Source: Mesorhizobium loti (GTDB lineage Bacteria; Pseudomonadota; Alphaproteobacteria; Rhizobiales; Rhizobiaceae). Taken from it: a stretch of 64,000 nt of DNA. Position numbers and translations under genes: made by a program. Positions 43,701-50,767 of this stretch are shown here, piece by piece. The DNA lies in assembly GCF_003148495.1 (NCBI RefSeq), contig NZ_QGGH01000008.1:124001-188000 (forward strand), in the 5' to 3' direction. Position 1 is the first letter of the stretch, and the number at the start of each line of letters is the position of its first letter. The notes under the pieces are model-generated. The model was not told the DNA's origin. It did not search any database and was given only the letters and a program-made list of their open reading frames with translations.

Positions 43701-44143
43701 TGCTCACTGCGGCGTCGAATGACGAGGACCTGAGGTCGGTAACACCGTCGGCACCTGCGGAAGCACCGCGCGCGGCTCCTGCCCAGCGCTCGCCCCTGCA
43801 TGTCGTGGAATCGCTGAACTCGCTCTCCGTCGATATCGCACGAGCCATCGACCACGATGCTTCGATTGAGTTGTGGAACCGCTACCGGCGCGGCGAGCGT
43901 GACGTGTTCACAAGGCGGCTCTACACGCTGAAGGGCCAGCAGACGTTCGACGAGATCCGTCGCAAGTATCAGGCGGAGGCCGATTTCCGCGCCGCCGTCG
44001 ACCGCTACTGCGACGATTTCGAGAAGCTGCTCAAGGATGTCTCGCGCAATGACCGCGACAACATCATGGCGCAGACCTACCTGACCTCGGATACCGGCAA
44101 GGTCTACACCATGCTGGCCCACGCCAGCGGCCGTCTGCATTGA
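37748..44143 (+). CDS. Growth pole ring (GPR/RgsE-type) giant coiled-coil protein
   Basis: A 2131-residue protein: a polar N-terminus to about residue 128, two membrane helices at about 129-152 and 172-193, then a huge helical region to about 1910, a Pro-rich linker (about 1914-2014) and a folded C-terminal domain containing ELWNRYRRGERDVFTRRLY. It matches the size, membrane-anchor and apolipoprotein-like helix pattern of the GROWTH POLE RING protein of Agrobacterium tumefaciens and RgsE of Sinorhizobium meliloti, which organise polar growth. Residues 537-1150 carry near-identical 36-residue repeats (such as LAKLAESRSSIDGLVAGQ) alternating with 29-residue repeats (SHSERLVQDRSTLSKALEAD), and residues 1237-1517 carry more 29-residue repeats of another type (ADQKLVARAIETAQSLAARA). 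Start ATG 37748 (MAKKPTTTRT); the frame is open upstream. It is followed by a strong terminator. Confidence 0.88.
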   Translation: MAKKPTTTRTLDSEVARELEKALDLDLSNDVGSGDLDIAASMEDLEAQISQAADELAREGRNQKPESVVNQSQVQNQAAKPAPKAKPAELRPVETRNGAQPAGFAPANDDRQKDYKTLLHSLNRRASNTIYWVVAFVSLAWFAGAGGLANLLFGPSIWRIRTLDQFLARPELIGLAVAAIVPVILFWAFAAMIRRAQEMRIAAQSMTEVAFRLTEPENLAQDRVMMIGQAVRREVAAMGEGIERTLARAVELETLVHSEVNQIERSYSENESRIRSLVDGLGSEREAVVTHAERVRASITGAHETLKDEIGAASDIIRDSILNASTKLSMTITNSGDTLIDRINESSMSIFDSVEGRLDSITDRLSTSGEAFASLLDTRIAKLTDTTDGLTRSLTDLLDDRTTGMVSLLGGAARTLNSEFEASLNGIERTLAERGQALISEFQTRAEALDTGTQKLNAALEARARQINETLVERAREIAHTFAESKDTLSAMIDQGKTQIGADMADIVTSTSSMLEARASDFAGRMEAARHVVSRSFDSDIQRLADARVGIEEAVENHSRKLSESRERMAEAMQADLAKFAEGRAGIDAAVTNQVQKLAEGRSLISRALEEDLRKVNESRAAIDASLGSHLERLEEGRNRLSTALNEDSGKLVQARTIIDEMVAGHVGKLAEGRNILSRALEADLGKLSDSRAGIDGLVAGQVEKIAEGRAVLAKALENDIIGIKSLIETHSAKLAEDRTQLSHSLDNDLSGIRGLIEGHSGRLAEDRSLLSQTLEADLAKLAESRSSIDGLVAGQVEKLAEGRDILKRALESDLNTIKGVISSQSDKLAEDRGQLSRVLETDLQNVNSVIADHMNKLVQDRSALSKALEDDLAKLADSRSSIDGLVAGQVEKLSEGRDILRRALEADLNAIKGTIADQSQKLVDDRAQFARALEADLESVNGLVNSHSERLVQDRSTLSKALEADLENVNGLINSHSERLAQDRSTLSRSLEADLENVGGLVNSHAERLVQERSTLSKALEDDLAKLAESRSSIDGLVAGQVEKLAEGRDVLKRALEADLAKLAESRSSIDGLVAGQVEKLAEGRDILKRALEADLQKLTESRSDIDDVIAGHVGKLSEGRNMLTRALEDDLGKLAESRRDVDRSLSGHIDQIAARSTDISAAIAGDVEKIEQAFSRQTGIIEERAGTMERALSTGVDNVRAVLEKSAVFVAGALREKVLEVTSTLHEQAGAAFSDADRKIAERAEQTSAALLARAEDIARTFEDADRRLHARAEDTSNALLARADDTSSSLLARAHETADQLAARASQIAGTFEAADQKLAARAQETADQLTARAQDTADHLAARASEIAGTFDAADQKLVARAIETAQSLAARAGDILRNFEGADQRLGMRIGESAEALAARASDLGRIFDAADQHLVSRIAEGSEALSSRASEIGRIFDDADQRLMSRIANSTTTIGEHAETIVGAFADTEQRVAERARRTGQEMAVHAREIEQALAGADERLASSAAAAAARVEEQISGVENRLAFTAETMGQKLNEQVSNAEAQLVSRANVIAETFTAVGQHIGQSTNDAAKTIGANTRELNTMLAARSAEMSKILDETARPLVERFAQGGSELQKSMEEVTERATEKLRSENAALVDALASRTAETLSAVEGARSSLSDSVADLIGRMTKSSSQLGQLIEQAAVNLGQVDERLSGSTQSFAATTEKAAQTFASSARLVDSNTTRLTELSSSTLREVASIATKFDEHSRLLSSASDLLSSAQSNLEHTLERQSSLEDLAVGLVKKSEDLERVMRSFENLVGQTLQNAEGKTMESADKIRIAITDVVDSATKRFADATEEMRRTAGSIKSELDLTRAELKKGVIEMPEEAKESTSAIRRAVSEQINALKELSDIVAKSGRGGDGSEPRNLRPAPQAPAPRAAEPPRRAPAPQPELRTPQAPLGGPALRGTLDLERPAETAPRQRPDTNARTPQGGWVRDLLTAASNDEDLRSVTPSAPAEAPRAAPAQRSPLHVVESLNSLSVDIARAIDHDASIELWNRYRRGERDVFTRRLYTLKGQQTFDEIRRKYQAEADFRAAVDRYCDDFEKLLKDVSRNDRDNIMAQTYLTSDTGKVYTMLAHASGRLH
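39360..41200 (+). repeat. Tandem 108- and 87-base repeats inside the polar-protein gene
   Basis: The DNA repeats with periods of 108 bases (for example from 40913 to 41021) and 87 bases (from 40631 to 40718), encoding 36- and 29-residue units. The copies are close in sequence, so recombination-driven length change is possible. Confidence 0.8.
41700..42130 (+). repeat. Second tandem array: 87-base repeats in the polar-protein gene
   Basis: Successive 29-residue units, each with the core IxGTFDAADQKLxxR or IFDAADQHLxSR, give an 87-base period at DNA level. The first unit of the clear set is ARASEIAGTFDAADQKLVAR; the copies are more diverged than those of the first array. Confidence 0.75.
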
Positions 44144-44165
44144 TCAGCCGATAGGGCAACAAACG

Positions 44166-44191
44166 AAAGGCGGGAAATTTCCCGCCTTTTT
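44166..44191. terminator. Intrinsic terminator after the polar-protein gene
   Basis: The 24 bases 44166-44189 are a perfect palindrome with core GGCGGGAAATTTCCCGCC, so the stem can close tightly on a short loop, and a run of five T follows on the plus strand. It ends the transcript of the giant gene 23 bases after its stop. Confidence 0.88.
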
Positions 44192-44256
44192 CATTTCGAC
44201 CGATTTGGCTGTTGGCGCGCCTGCGGCGCCGCGTCCCTTGCAGTAGCACTGTCAGA

Positions 44257-44304
44257 AGTGCTGTGCGATCAAACTTTTACAGTGCTGTGCGATCAAACTT
44301 TTAC
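44257..44304. repeat. Perfect 24-base tandem duplication
   Basis: Two identical 24-base units (44257-44280 and 44281-44304), each beginning AGTGCTGTGCGATC and ending CTTTTAC, lie head to tail just beyond the stop of the minus-strand lipoprotein gene. A recent slippage event is the simplest explanation. Confidence 0.9.
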
Positions 44305-44309
44305 GGAAA

Positions 44310-44918
44310 TCAGATGACCGAATCCGTCCAGCGCACGATCTGCTTTGCGGCATCACCGAACGCATTGTCGAGTGCGCTGACATAGGCAGGATTGCCGCTG
44401 CCCGAAACCGGTGCGGATGCGGTGAAGCTCTTGGAGGCACGCACCTCGCCATTGCGGTCGTTGAGGATGCGGACGAACAGATCGACTTCGGCATGCTCGC
44501 CGCCGTCGACACGAACCTCGAAGGATCGGACCTCGACGATCACCTGATAGTCAATCGCCAGGCCCTCGCCCGGCTTGCCGACGCCGGCAAAGCTGCCCGA
44601 ACGCTGGAACGTCTCGGCGAGCCGTGCCTGCACGATCAGCGGCAGCCGGTCGGCCCATTGCGCGCCCTTGAGATACTGGATCGAGCGATCCGACGGCTTG
44701 ATGACGATGTTCTGGCTGTCCAGCGCCTTGAGCGCCGACGGCTGCGCGATCAGGATCTGGCGGCGGCTGTGGCCATGTGCCTCGACCGTAGGCGCCGACA
44801 GCTCGAACGTATCGAGCGGCGCGGGCTTGCCGCCCAACGCCGCGCAGCCGGCTAGCGTCAGGGCAAGCAGTGCCGCAGCCGATGACAAGCCGCCCGTTTT
44901 CACCCACACAGACTTCAC
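44310..44918 (-). CDS. ABC-type transport auxiliary lipoprotein (PqiC/MlaA-operon type)
   Basis: A 202-residue protein with a lipoprotein signal (ALLALTLAGCAALG, lipobox LAGC) and a domain with QPSALKALDSQNIVIKPSDR and EVDLFVRILNDRNGEVRA, resembling the PF03886 auxiliary component that sits with MCE-type transporters. It would be anchored in the outer or inner membrane facing the periplasm. GGGGAT precedes a GTG start at 44918; the longer open frame has no lipoprotein signal. Last gene of the Mla-type operon, 79 bases after the MCE gene. Confidence 0.8.
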   Translation of the reverse strand: MKSVWVKTGGLSSAAALLALTLAGCAALGGKPAPLDTFELSAPTVEAHGHSRRQILIAQPSALKALDSQNIVIKPSDRSIQYLKGAQWADRLPLIVQARLAETFQRSGSFAGVGKPGEGLAIDYQVIVEVRSFEVRVDGGEHAEVDLFVRILNDRNGEVRASKSFTASAPVSGSGNPAYVSALDNAFGDAAKQIVRWTDSVI

Positions 44919-44997
44919 GCGCGATCCCCGTTGTCCCCGGATCGTAAGATCGACCCGCTTTCGCGGCTCATGTTCTTGGGGCTCGCCGACGCCGAAG

Positions 44998-46371
44998 TCA
45001 ACGCCGCGCCCTGCCATCGAACTGCCGAACCTCGCCATCGCCACCCGAAAGGATGCGCTGCGGATTGCGGCTGAGATCGGTCACCGCCTCCTCGATGCGG
45101 CTGATCGAACGGCGACTGTCCTGCACCAGTGCCTCGACATTCGAGAGCCCCTGGCCCGAGAAGCGCGCCAGATTGTCGGTGATGACGCCAAGGCGGGCAT
45201 TCAACGTGTCGGCAACCTGCTTGAACGACTTCAGCGTCGCCCTGGCATCCGCCATCACGCCATCCGCCTGCCCGGAACCGAGCAAGTGGTCGACCCGGGC
45301 GAGGATGCCATCGACACGCACCGAGGCGTCGTTGAGCCGCTGAGCCAGTTGCTTTGCGTCCTTGATCGTTTGGTCGATGTCGTCGCCCCGGCTGGCGAAC
45401 TTGTGGGTCACCTCCGCGATGTCGGCGGCGGCCTTGTCGGCGCTCTCACTGGCCTTTTGGATGTTGGCGAGCGCTGTGCGCACCTGCGCCGGATCGATGC
45501 CGTCGAGCACGCCGTCGACCTTGGCCAGCGTGCCTTGCGTCTGCTTGGCGAAATCGTTGACGGACCCAACCGCAGTATCGACATTCTTGATCACGCCGTC
45601 GAGCTGTTTCGAAGTCTCCTTGAGGTTCCCAGTCACCGTGTCGACATTGGCGACAATGCTCTTGATCTTGTCCTTGTCGACGGCATTGAGAAGGCCTTCG
45701 GCTGCCTTCAGCGTGCCATCGAGCTTTCCGGAAACGCCTTTCAGCTCATCCGCCAGCGTGCTGGCGGCGGACAGGAACTTGTCGATGCCGTCCGAATTCT
45801 TGGCCAGCGCATCCGAGAAGGTCTGCACGTTCTGCACGGTCTGCGTCAGCGGCCCGCGAACGTCCTTGGTGAAGCCTTCGAGTTCCGTCAGCACCTTGTC
45901 GGCGCGGGTAAAAATGTTCTGCGCCGTTTGCAACAAATTGGTCACCGCTGACGGGTTGGCGACGATCTCGGCGACCTTGCCTTCCTTTTCCGCCTGGTCG
46001 AGGAGCTTTACTTCCTTGGGATCGGCGCCCTTGAGTTCGATGTTGGCCTGCCCGGTCAGGCCGGCAAGCCCGATATCGGCCTGCGTCGACTTGGTGATCG
46101 GCGTCAGGCGGTCGATCTCGGTGTCGGCGATGGCAACCGTCGGATTGTCGACGTCGATATAGACACGCTTGACGTCGCCAACCTTGACGCCATTGAACAG
46201 CACGAAACTACCGCGGCCGAGCCCGGAGGCCGAGCCCGGAATGCGCACGCGCAGCAACGTCGTCTCGCCCTTGTCGCCGATCGCCGCCGTCCAGTAGACG
46301 AAGGCGAACGCCGCCAGGATCGCAGCCAGCGTGAAAATGCCGACAATGACGTAGTTGGCTCTGGTTTCCAT
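44998..46371 (-). CDS. MCE-domain (MlaD-like) substrate-binding protein
   Basis: A 457-residue protein: membrane helix at residues 7-27 (YVIVGIFTLAAILAAFAFVY), an MCE domain at about 40-115 with GSASGLGRGSFVLFNGVKVG, then a long stretch of helices typical of MCE proteins that form a periplasmic tunnel for phospholipids. It pairs with the STAS-permease and ATPase of the same operon. A 15-base gap separates it from the ATPase gene. Confidence 0.9.
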   Translation of the reverse strand: METRANYVIVGIFTLAAILAAFAFVYWTAAIGDKGETTLLRVRIPGSASGLGRGSFVLFNGVKVGDVKRVYIDVDNPTVAIADTEIDRLTPITKSTQADIGLAGLTGQANIELKGADPKEVKLLDQAEKEGKVAEIVANPSAVTNLLQTAQNIFTRADKVLTELEGFTKDVRGPLTQTVQNVQTFSDALAKNSDGIDKFLSAASTLADELKGVSGKLDGTLKAAEGLLNAVDKDKIKSIVANVDTVTGNLKETSKQLDGVIKNVDTAVGSVNDFAKQTQGTLAKVDGVLDGIDPAQVRTALANIQKASESADKAAADIAEVTHKFASRGDDIDQTIKDAKQLAQRLNDASVRVDGILARVDHLLGSGQADGVMADARATLKSFKQVADTLNARLGVITDNLARFSGQGLSNVEALVQDSRRSISRIEEAVTDLSRNPQRILSGGDGEVRQFDGRARR

Positions 46372-46385
46372 TGTCCCACTTATGG

Positions 46386-47207
46386 CTATGCGCGCGCCGC
46401 AAGATCAAGTTGCCGGGCGCGTTTTCCGCGGAAATAGGACTTTACCCACGGTTCCTCGCTCTTCAGCATGTCGTCGATGGTGCCTTCGACGAGCACTTTC
46501 TTGTTGCCAAGTACGGCCACCCGGTCGCAAGCGGTGAAAAGCGTGTCGAGATCATGCGTCACCATGTAGACGGTCAGGTCCATCGTATCGCGCAGCTTGA
46601 CCACCAGTTCGTCGAATTCCGCCGCGCTGATCGGATCCAGACCCGACGTCGGCTCGTCGAGGAAGACGATGTCGGGGTCGAGCGCGAGCGCCCGCGCCAG
46701 TGCGGCGCGCTTGATCATGCCGCCGGACAGTTCGGACGGGAATTTCTGCGCCGCATCGGGCGGCAGCCCGACCAACTCGATCTTGAGCAATGCCAGTTCG
46801 TCCATCAGCTTTCGCGGCAGGTCGAGGTATTCGCGCATCGGCACCTGGACATTCTCCAGCACTGTCAGCGCCGAAAATAGGGCACCGTGCTGGAACAACA
46901 CGCCAAGCCGCATGTCGATGCGCAGGCGCTCGATGTCACTCGCCTTCTCGACATCGACACCGAACAGCTTGATCGTGCCCGACTGCTTGCGCGTCAGGCC
47001 GAGAATGGTGCGCAGCAGAACCGACTTGCCGGCACCCGAGGCGCCAACAAAGCCAAGGATCTCGCCGCGCCTTATGTCGAGTGACAGCTTGTCCAGGATG
47101 AGCTTGTCGGCGAAGGACACGCTGATGTCGTGCGCGGAAAGCACGATGTCGCCCTCGCCCGCATCGTTCGCCAGTGTATCAGCCCTTCTCCTGCCTCGCA
47201 GCTTCAT
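46386..47207 (-). CDS. ABC transporter ATP-binding protein of the Mla system
   Basis: A 273-residue ABC ATPase with Walker A GASGAGKSVLL, signature LSGGMIKRAALARALA and Walker B IVFLDEPTSGLDPISAAE. It is of the MlaF type and powers phospholipid movement across the envelope. ATG 47207 lies one base after the permease stop, showing strong coupling. An in-frame Met further upstream would overlap the permease and is less likely. Confidence 0.92.
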   Translation of the reverse strand: MKLRGRRRADTLANDAGEGDIVLSAHDISVSFADKLILDKLSLDIRRGEILGFVGASGAGKSVLLRTILGLTRKQSGTIKLFGVDVEKASDIERLRIDMRLGVLFQHGALFSALTVLENVQVPMREYLDLPRKLMDELALLKIELVGLPPDAAQKFPSELSGGMIKRAALARALALDPDIVFLDEPTSGLDPISAAEFDELVVKLRDTMDLTVYMVTHDLDTLFTACDRVAVLGNKKVLVEGTIDDMLKSEEPWVKSYFRGKRARQLDLAARA

Positions 47208-47208
47208 C

Positions 47209-48396
47209 TCAGAACTCGATCGCTGCGTAGAAAATGGCAAAAAGCCCGTCGAGGATGATGACGACGAAGATCGACTTCACCACCGAGGCGGTGACGTGCT
47301 GGCCCAGCGATTCCGCGCTGCCGCCAACCTTCATGCCTTCGACCGAGGCGATCGTGCCGATGATCATCGCCATGAATGGCGCCTTGATCAGGCCGGCAAA
47401 GATCGTGCTGAGGTCGATGGCAACGCGCAGCCGGTCGATGAAAGCAGCCGGCGGGATGTCGGAATAGAGCCACGCGGCCAGGATGCCGCCGCCGAGTGCA
47501 GCGAAATTGGCAATGATGGTCAGGCACGGCAAGGCGATGACCAGCGCAACGAGCCGCGGAAAGACCAGGACGCCGATCGGGTTGAGCCCGATGACCTTCA
47601 GCGCGTCGACCTCCTCGCGCATCTTCATCGAACCGATCTCGGCGGTGATCGCGCTGCCGGAGCGGCCGGCGATCATGATCGCCGTCATCAGCACCCCAAG
47701 CTCGCGCAGGATCAGCACGCCAACGAGGTCTACGACGAAGATATCGGCGCCGAAATAGCTGAGCTGGTAGGCGCCCTGCTGGGCAACGATGGCGCCGACG
47801 ATCGCCGACATCAGCACCACCACCGGAATGGCGCCGACACCCATGCGATCGATCTGGTTGAAGATCGCCGCCGGGTTGACGGCATGACCACGCCCGAGTT
47901 TCATCTGTGCACCGCGGATGGTGGCGCCGAGGATGTTCATCGAGGCGAGGAAATCGTCGCGCATCTCGTAGACGCGCCGGCCAACCGCCTCCAGCGCGCG
48001 AATGACGATGTTAGGTGGCCGCGTCGGGCCGGATTCGGGTTCGCGCCGCACGGCCTCGCTCACCGCGTCGAGCAGGATCGAAGCGATCTCGCTCTGGCCC
48101 TGCATCTGGATCTTGACGCCCTTCTTCTCGAAGGCGCTGACCAGCCGGTCGATCAGCCAGGCGCCGGCGGTGTCCATCTTCTCGATCTTGGAAAGATCGA
48201 GCGCCAAGGTCTTGAAACCGCTTCGTTTCTCGATCTTGCGCATGTCGGCGTCGATCAGCGCGACAGTCCGTGTCGTCCAGATTCCGGAGAAAGCGCAGCC
48301 GAGAACGCCATCCTCCTCGCCGATCGCCACGCGCGGTTCGTGGTCAGCCTCCCCCGCGGTCGTGCCGCTTGCGTCGCGCTTGCCGATGGTCAACAT
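47209..48396 (-). CDS. STAS-domain fused to Mla-type permease (MlaB-MlaE)
   Basis: A 395-residue protein. Residues about 1-130 form a STAS domain (LALDLSKIEKMDTAGAWLID), as in MlaB, and residues 150-395 form an MlaE permease with MSAIVGAIVAQQGAYQLSYF and IAGRSGSAITAEIGSMKMRE. The two parts are separate proteins in E. coli but fused here. The permease forms the lipid path of the MCE transporter. AGGACGCC precedes ATG 48396, the start I chose over a longer open frame. First gene of the operon; divergent from the DgcA-type gene across 78 bases. Confidence 0.88.
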   Translation of the reverse strand: MLTIGKRDASGTTAGEADHEPRVAIGEEDGVLGCAFSGIWTTRTVALIDADMRKIEKRSGFKTLALDLSKIEKMDTAGAWLIDRLVSAFEKKGVKIQMQGQSEIASILLDAVSEAVRREPESGPTRPPNIVIRALEAVGRRVYEMRDDFLASMNILGATIRGAQMKLGRGHAVNPAAIFNQIDRMGVGAIPVVVLMSAIVGAIVAQQGAYQLSYFGADIFVVDLVGVLILRELGVLMTAIMIAGRSGSAITAEIGSMKMREEVDALKVIGLNPIGVLVFPRLVALVIALPCLTIIANFAALGGGILAAWLYSDIPPAAFIDRLRVAIDLSTIFAGLIKAPFMAMIIGTIASVEGMKVGGSAESLGQHVTASVVKSIFVVIILDGLFAIFYAAIEF

Positions 48397-48474
48397 GGCG
48401 TCCTGTTTAGCCTGACGGAACCAAGCTGTCGATTTGCCGACTCGCTCGTTCTCGCATAGCCGGAGCAGAAAAAT

Positions 48475-49458
48475 ATGGCGCGTGTCATTTCGGTTGAGGC
48501 CGAGCGTTTTCCGATCGCCGGAACCTTCACCATTTCGCGCGGTTCCAAGACCGAGGCTGACGTGATCTCCTGCACGATCAGCGAGGGCGGCCACGCCGGC
48601 CGTGGCGAATGCGTTCCCTACAAGCGCTATGGCGAGACCATGGACGGCGTCCGCGACGCGATCGAGGCCATGCGCGACGGGATCGCCGGCGGCATCAGCC
48701 GAACCGCCCTGCTCGATGCCATGCCGGCCGGAGCCGCCCGCAACGCCATCGACTGCGCCCTGTGGGACCTGGAGGCAAAGATCAGCGGAACATCGGTAGC
48801 GGATGCGATAGGTGCGGTTCCGTTACGGGCCCTTGAGACGGCCTACACGCTGTCGCTCGGCGAACCGGAGGCGATGGCGGCGCAGGCCCGCGCCAATGCG
48901 GCGCGGCCGCTGCTCAAGGTCAAGATCGGCGGCGACAACGACATCGCCCGCATCCGCGCGGTCAGGCAAGCGGTGCCCGACAGCCGCATCATCCTCGACG
49001 CCAATGAGGGCTGGAGCGACGACAATATCGTTGCGAACCTCGCCTTTGCCGCCGAACAAGGCATCACGCTGATCGAGCAGCCGCTGCCGGCCGGTCATGA
49101 CGGCATCCTGCGCCACATTGCGCATCCGGTGCCCATCTGCGCCGATGAAAGCGTGCACGAGGCAAAGAACCTCGAAGCGCTCGTCGGCCTCTACGATGCC
49201 GTCAACATCAAGCTCGACAAGTCGGGCGGCCTGACAGCCGCCCTTGTGCTGCGCGATCGCGCCCGCGAACTCGGTTTCGGCGTGATGGTCGGCTGCATGG
49301 TCGGTACATCGCTGGCGATGGCGCCGGCGGTGCTGCTCGCACAGGACGCCGATTACGTCGACCTCGACGGTCCGCTGCTGCTTGCCCGCGACCGGGTGCC
49401 CGGCCTTGTCTATCAGGGGTCGCTGGTATCACCGCCCGATACGGCGCTGTGGGGCTGA
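48475..49458 (+). CDS. dgcA: Enolase-superfamily epimerase, DgcA/dipeptide-epimerase type
   Basis: A 327-residue protein with the enolase-superfamily active site: Lys148 and Lys150 in LLKVKIGG, metal ligands Asp175, Glu201 and Asp224 (ILDANEGW, LIEQPL, ICADES), and a Lys-bearing segment NIKLDKSGG at 244-252. It epimerises a dipeptide or N-acetyl-D-glutamate; the DgcA name is the usual database label for this type in Mesorhizobium, but no DgcN-type partner adjoins, so the substrate is uncertain. It ends 30 bases inside the end of the MFS gene, which runs convergently. Confidence 0.8.
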   Translation: MARVISVEAERFPIAGTFTISRGSKTEADVISCTISEGGHAGRGECVPYKRYGETMDGVRDAIEAMRDGIAGGISRTALLDAMPAGAARNAIDCALWDLEAKISGTSVADAIGAVPLRALETAYTLSLGEPEAMAAQARANAARPLLKVKIGGDNDIARIRAVRQAVPDSRIILDANEGWSDDNIVANLAFAAEQGITLIEQPLPAGHDGILRHIAHPVPICADESVHEAKNLEALVGLYDAVNIKLDKSGGLTAALVLRDRARELGFGVMVGCMVGTSLAMAPAVLLAQDADYVDLDGPLLLARDRVPGLVYQGSLVSPPDTALWG

Positions 49459-50643
49459 GCGCGCCGCAAGCCCGATCAGCACAAGGCCGACGATAGCGAT
49501 CGGAATCATCACAAGGAACCCATCGACGCCGAGACGGTCGTAGAACGGGCCGGAAGCAAGCGTAACAGCAGCCATGAAGAAGCCATTGAAGAAATAGGCG
49601 ATGCCTTGCGCAGCACCGGTGCGCTCTTCGGAGACAGTCTCGGCGATCATTTTCTGCAGGCCGATCAGCACCATTGCGACAGACACCGAATGCAGCGACT
49701 GCACGGCGAAGAAGCCGGGAATGCCAAGACCGAGCGGCCATACCAGTGGAAAGATGATCCAGCGCACTATCGAACCGACGCCGGCGATCACCATCACTTT
49801 GACGACGGACACGGAGGCGAAAATGCGATTGAAAAACAAAAACATGCAGACTTCGCACACGACGCCCCAGGCCCACAGCAGGCCGACGACGGAATCGCTG
49901 ATGCCGATCGATTTCCAATAGATGGAGACGAAGCCGTAGAGGAAGGCGTGGCTGGCGGTAATGATGCCAACGCCAAAGGTGAAGTAGAGGAAATAGGCAT
50001 TGAACAGGCTAGGCGCGGCGTGCTGGATTTCTGCGGCCGACAGCGGCGAAGCCTTGCGCGGCCGCCCCATTCGCGGCGCAAACAGGGCTGCGACAAGCGC
50101 TGCGGCAAGCGCCACGAATATGATTACCGGCACGGCTTTGGCTCCAGCCGCCGCCAGGATGAAGCCGCCCACAACATTGGCGCAGAGATAGGAGATCGAG
50201 CCCCATTTGCGCATAGCGGTGTAATTCGAGCCGAAGCGGCGCACCCCAGACAACGCCAGCGAATCGGCCATTGGCGAATGCGGTGTCCAGACGATCGTCA
50301 AAAGCAGAGATACGGCCAGCACGATCGCGTAGGTCGCTGGCAGAAAATAGCCGGCCGAAATGGCCATCGTTGCCGCGACCAGCGCGATATAGACGTCGGC
50401 GCGGTCCTTCGCCCGGTCGGCAAATGCCGTTAGCATAGGCGTCGTCACGACGCGCAAGAACATCGGTGCGGCAAGGATCACGGCGATCTGTTCGGCGCCG
50501 AAGCCCTTCGCCTGCAGCCAGAGCGGAAAATAGGGCAAATGCGTGCCTTGCGACACGAACAGCGTCGCGAAAATCAGGCTCATGCGCAGTTCGAAATGGC
50601 GCGGCTTGACGAGTTGTTCGGGCGAAAGTGGCGGCAGGGACAT
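49429..50643 (-). CDS. MFS transporter, HcaT-like (MFS_1_like)
   Basis: A 404-residue transporter with about 12 membrane helices. The N-terminal segment FATLFVSQGTHLPYFPLWLQ is typical of the HcaT/phenylpropionate-type MFS family. Start ATG 50643 gives MSLPPLSPEQLVKPRHFELR; a TTG further upstream is less likely. It may import an aromatic or acidic substrate, which the sequence does not settle. It overlaps the DgcA-type gene by 30 bases at the 3' end. Confidence 0.83.
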   Translation of the reverse strand: MSLPPLSPEQLVKPRHFELRMSLIFATLFVSQGTHLPYFPLWLQAKGFGAEQIAVILAAPMFLRVVTTPMLTAFADRAKDRADVYIALVAATMAISAGYFLPATYAIVLAVSLLLTIVWTPHSPMADSLALSGVRRFGSNYTAMRKWGSISYLCANVVGGFILAAAGAKAVPVIIFVALAAALVAALFAPRMGRPRKASPLSAAEIQHAAPSLFNAYFLYFTFGVGIITASHAFLYGFVSIYWKSIGISDSVVGLLWAWGVVCEVCMFLFFNRIFASVSVVKVMVIAGVGSIVRWIIFPLVWPLGLGIPGFFAVQSLHSVSVAMVLIGLQKMIAETVSEERTGAAQGIAYFFNGFFMAAVTLASGPFYDRLGVDGFLVMIPIAIVGLVLIGLAARSAPQRRIGR

Positions 50644-50767
50644 GAATCGATCCAATCGCGCTGCACTCGGCCAGCGGCAGCGCGTATCGATCCCTTAACA
50701 TGGGCGAAAACCGGGCGAAACCGGCTGGACTAATCGATTGATCTCGAAACCCGCGACGAGTTTCGCG

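Noticed and set aside
42314..44140. Long antisense frame (608 codons) within the polar-protein gene
   Set aside because: It mirrors the repetitive, strongly biased codons of the real gene; the sense frame has membrane helices, repeats and a folded domain, while the antisense one has no recognisable motif.
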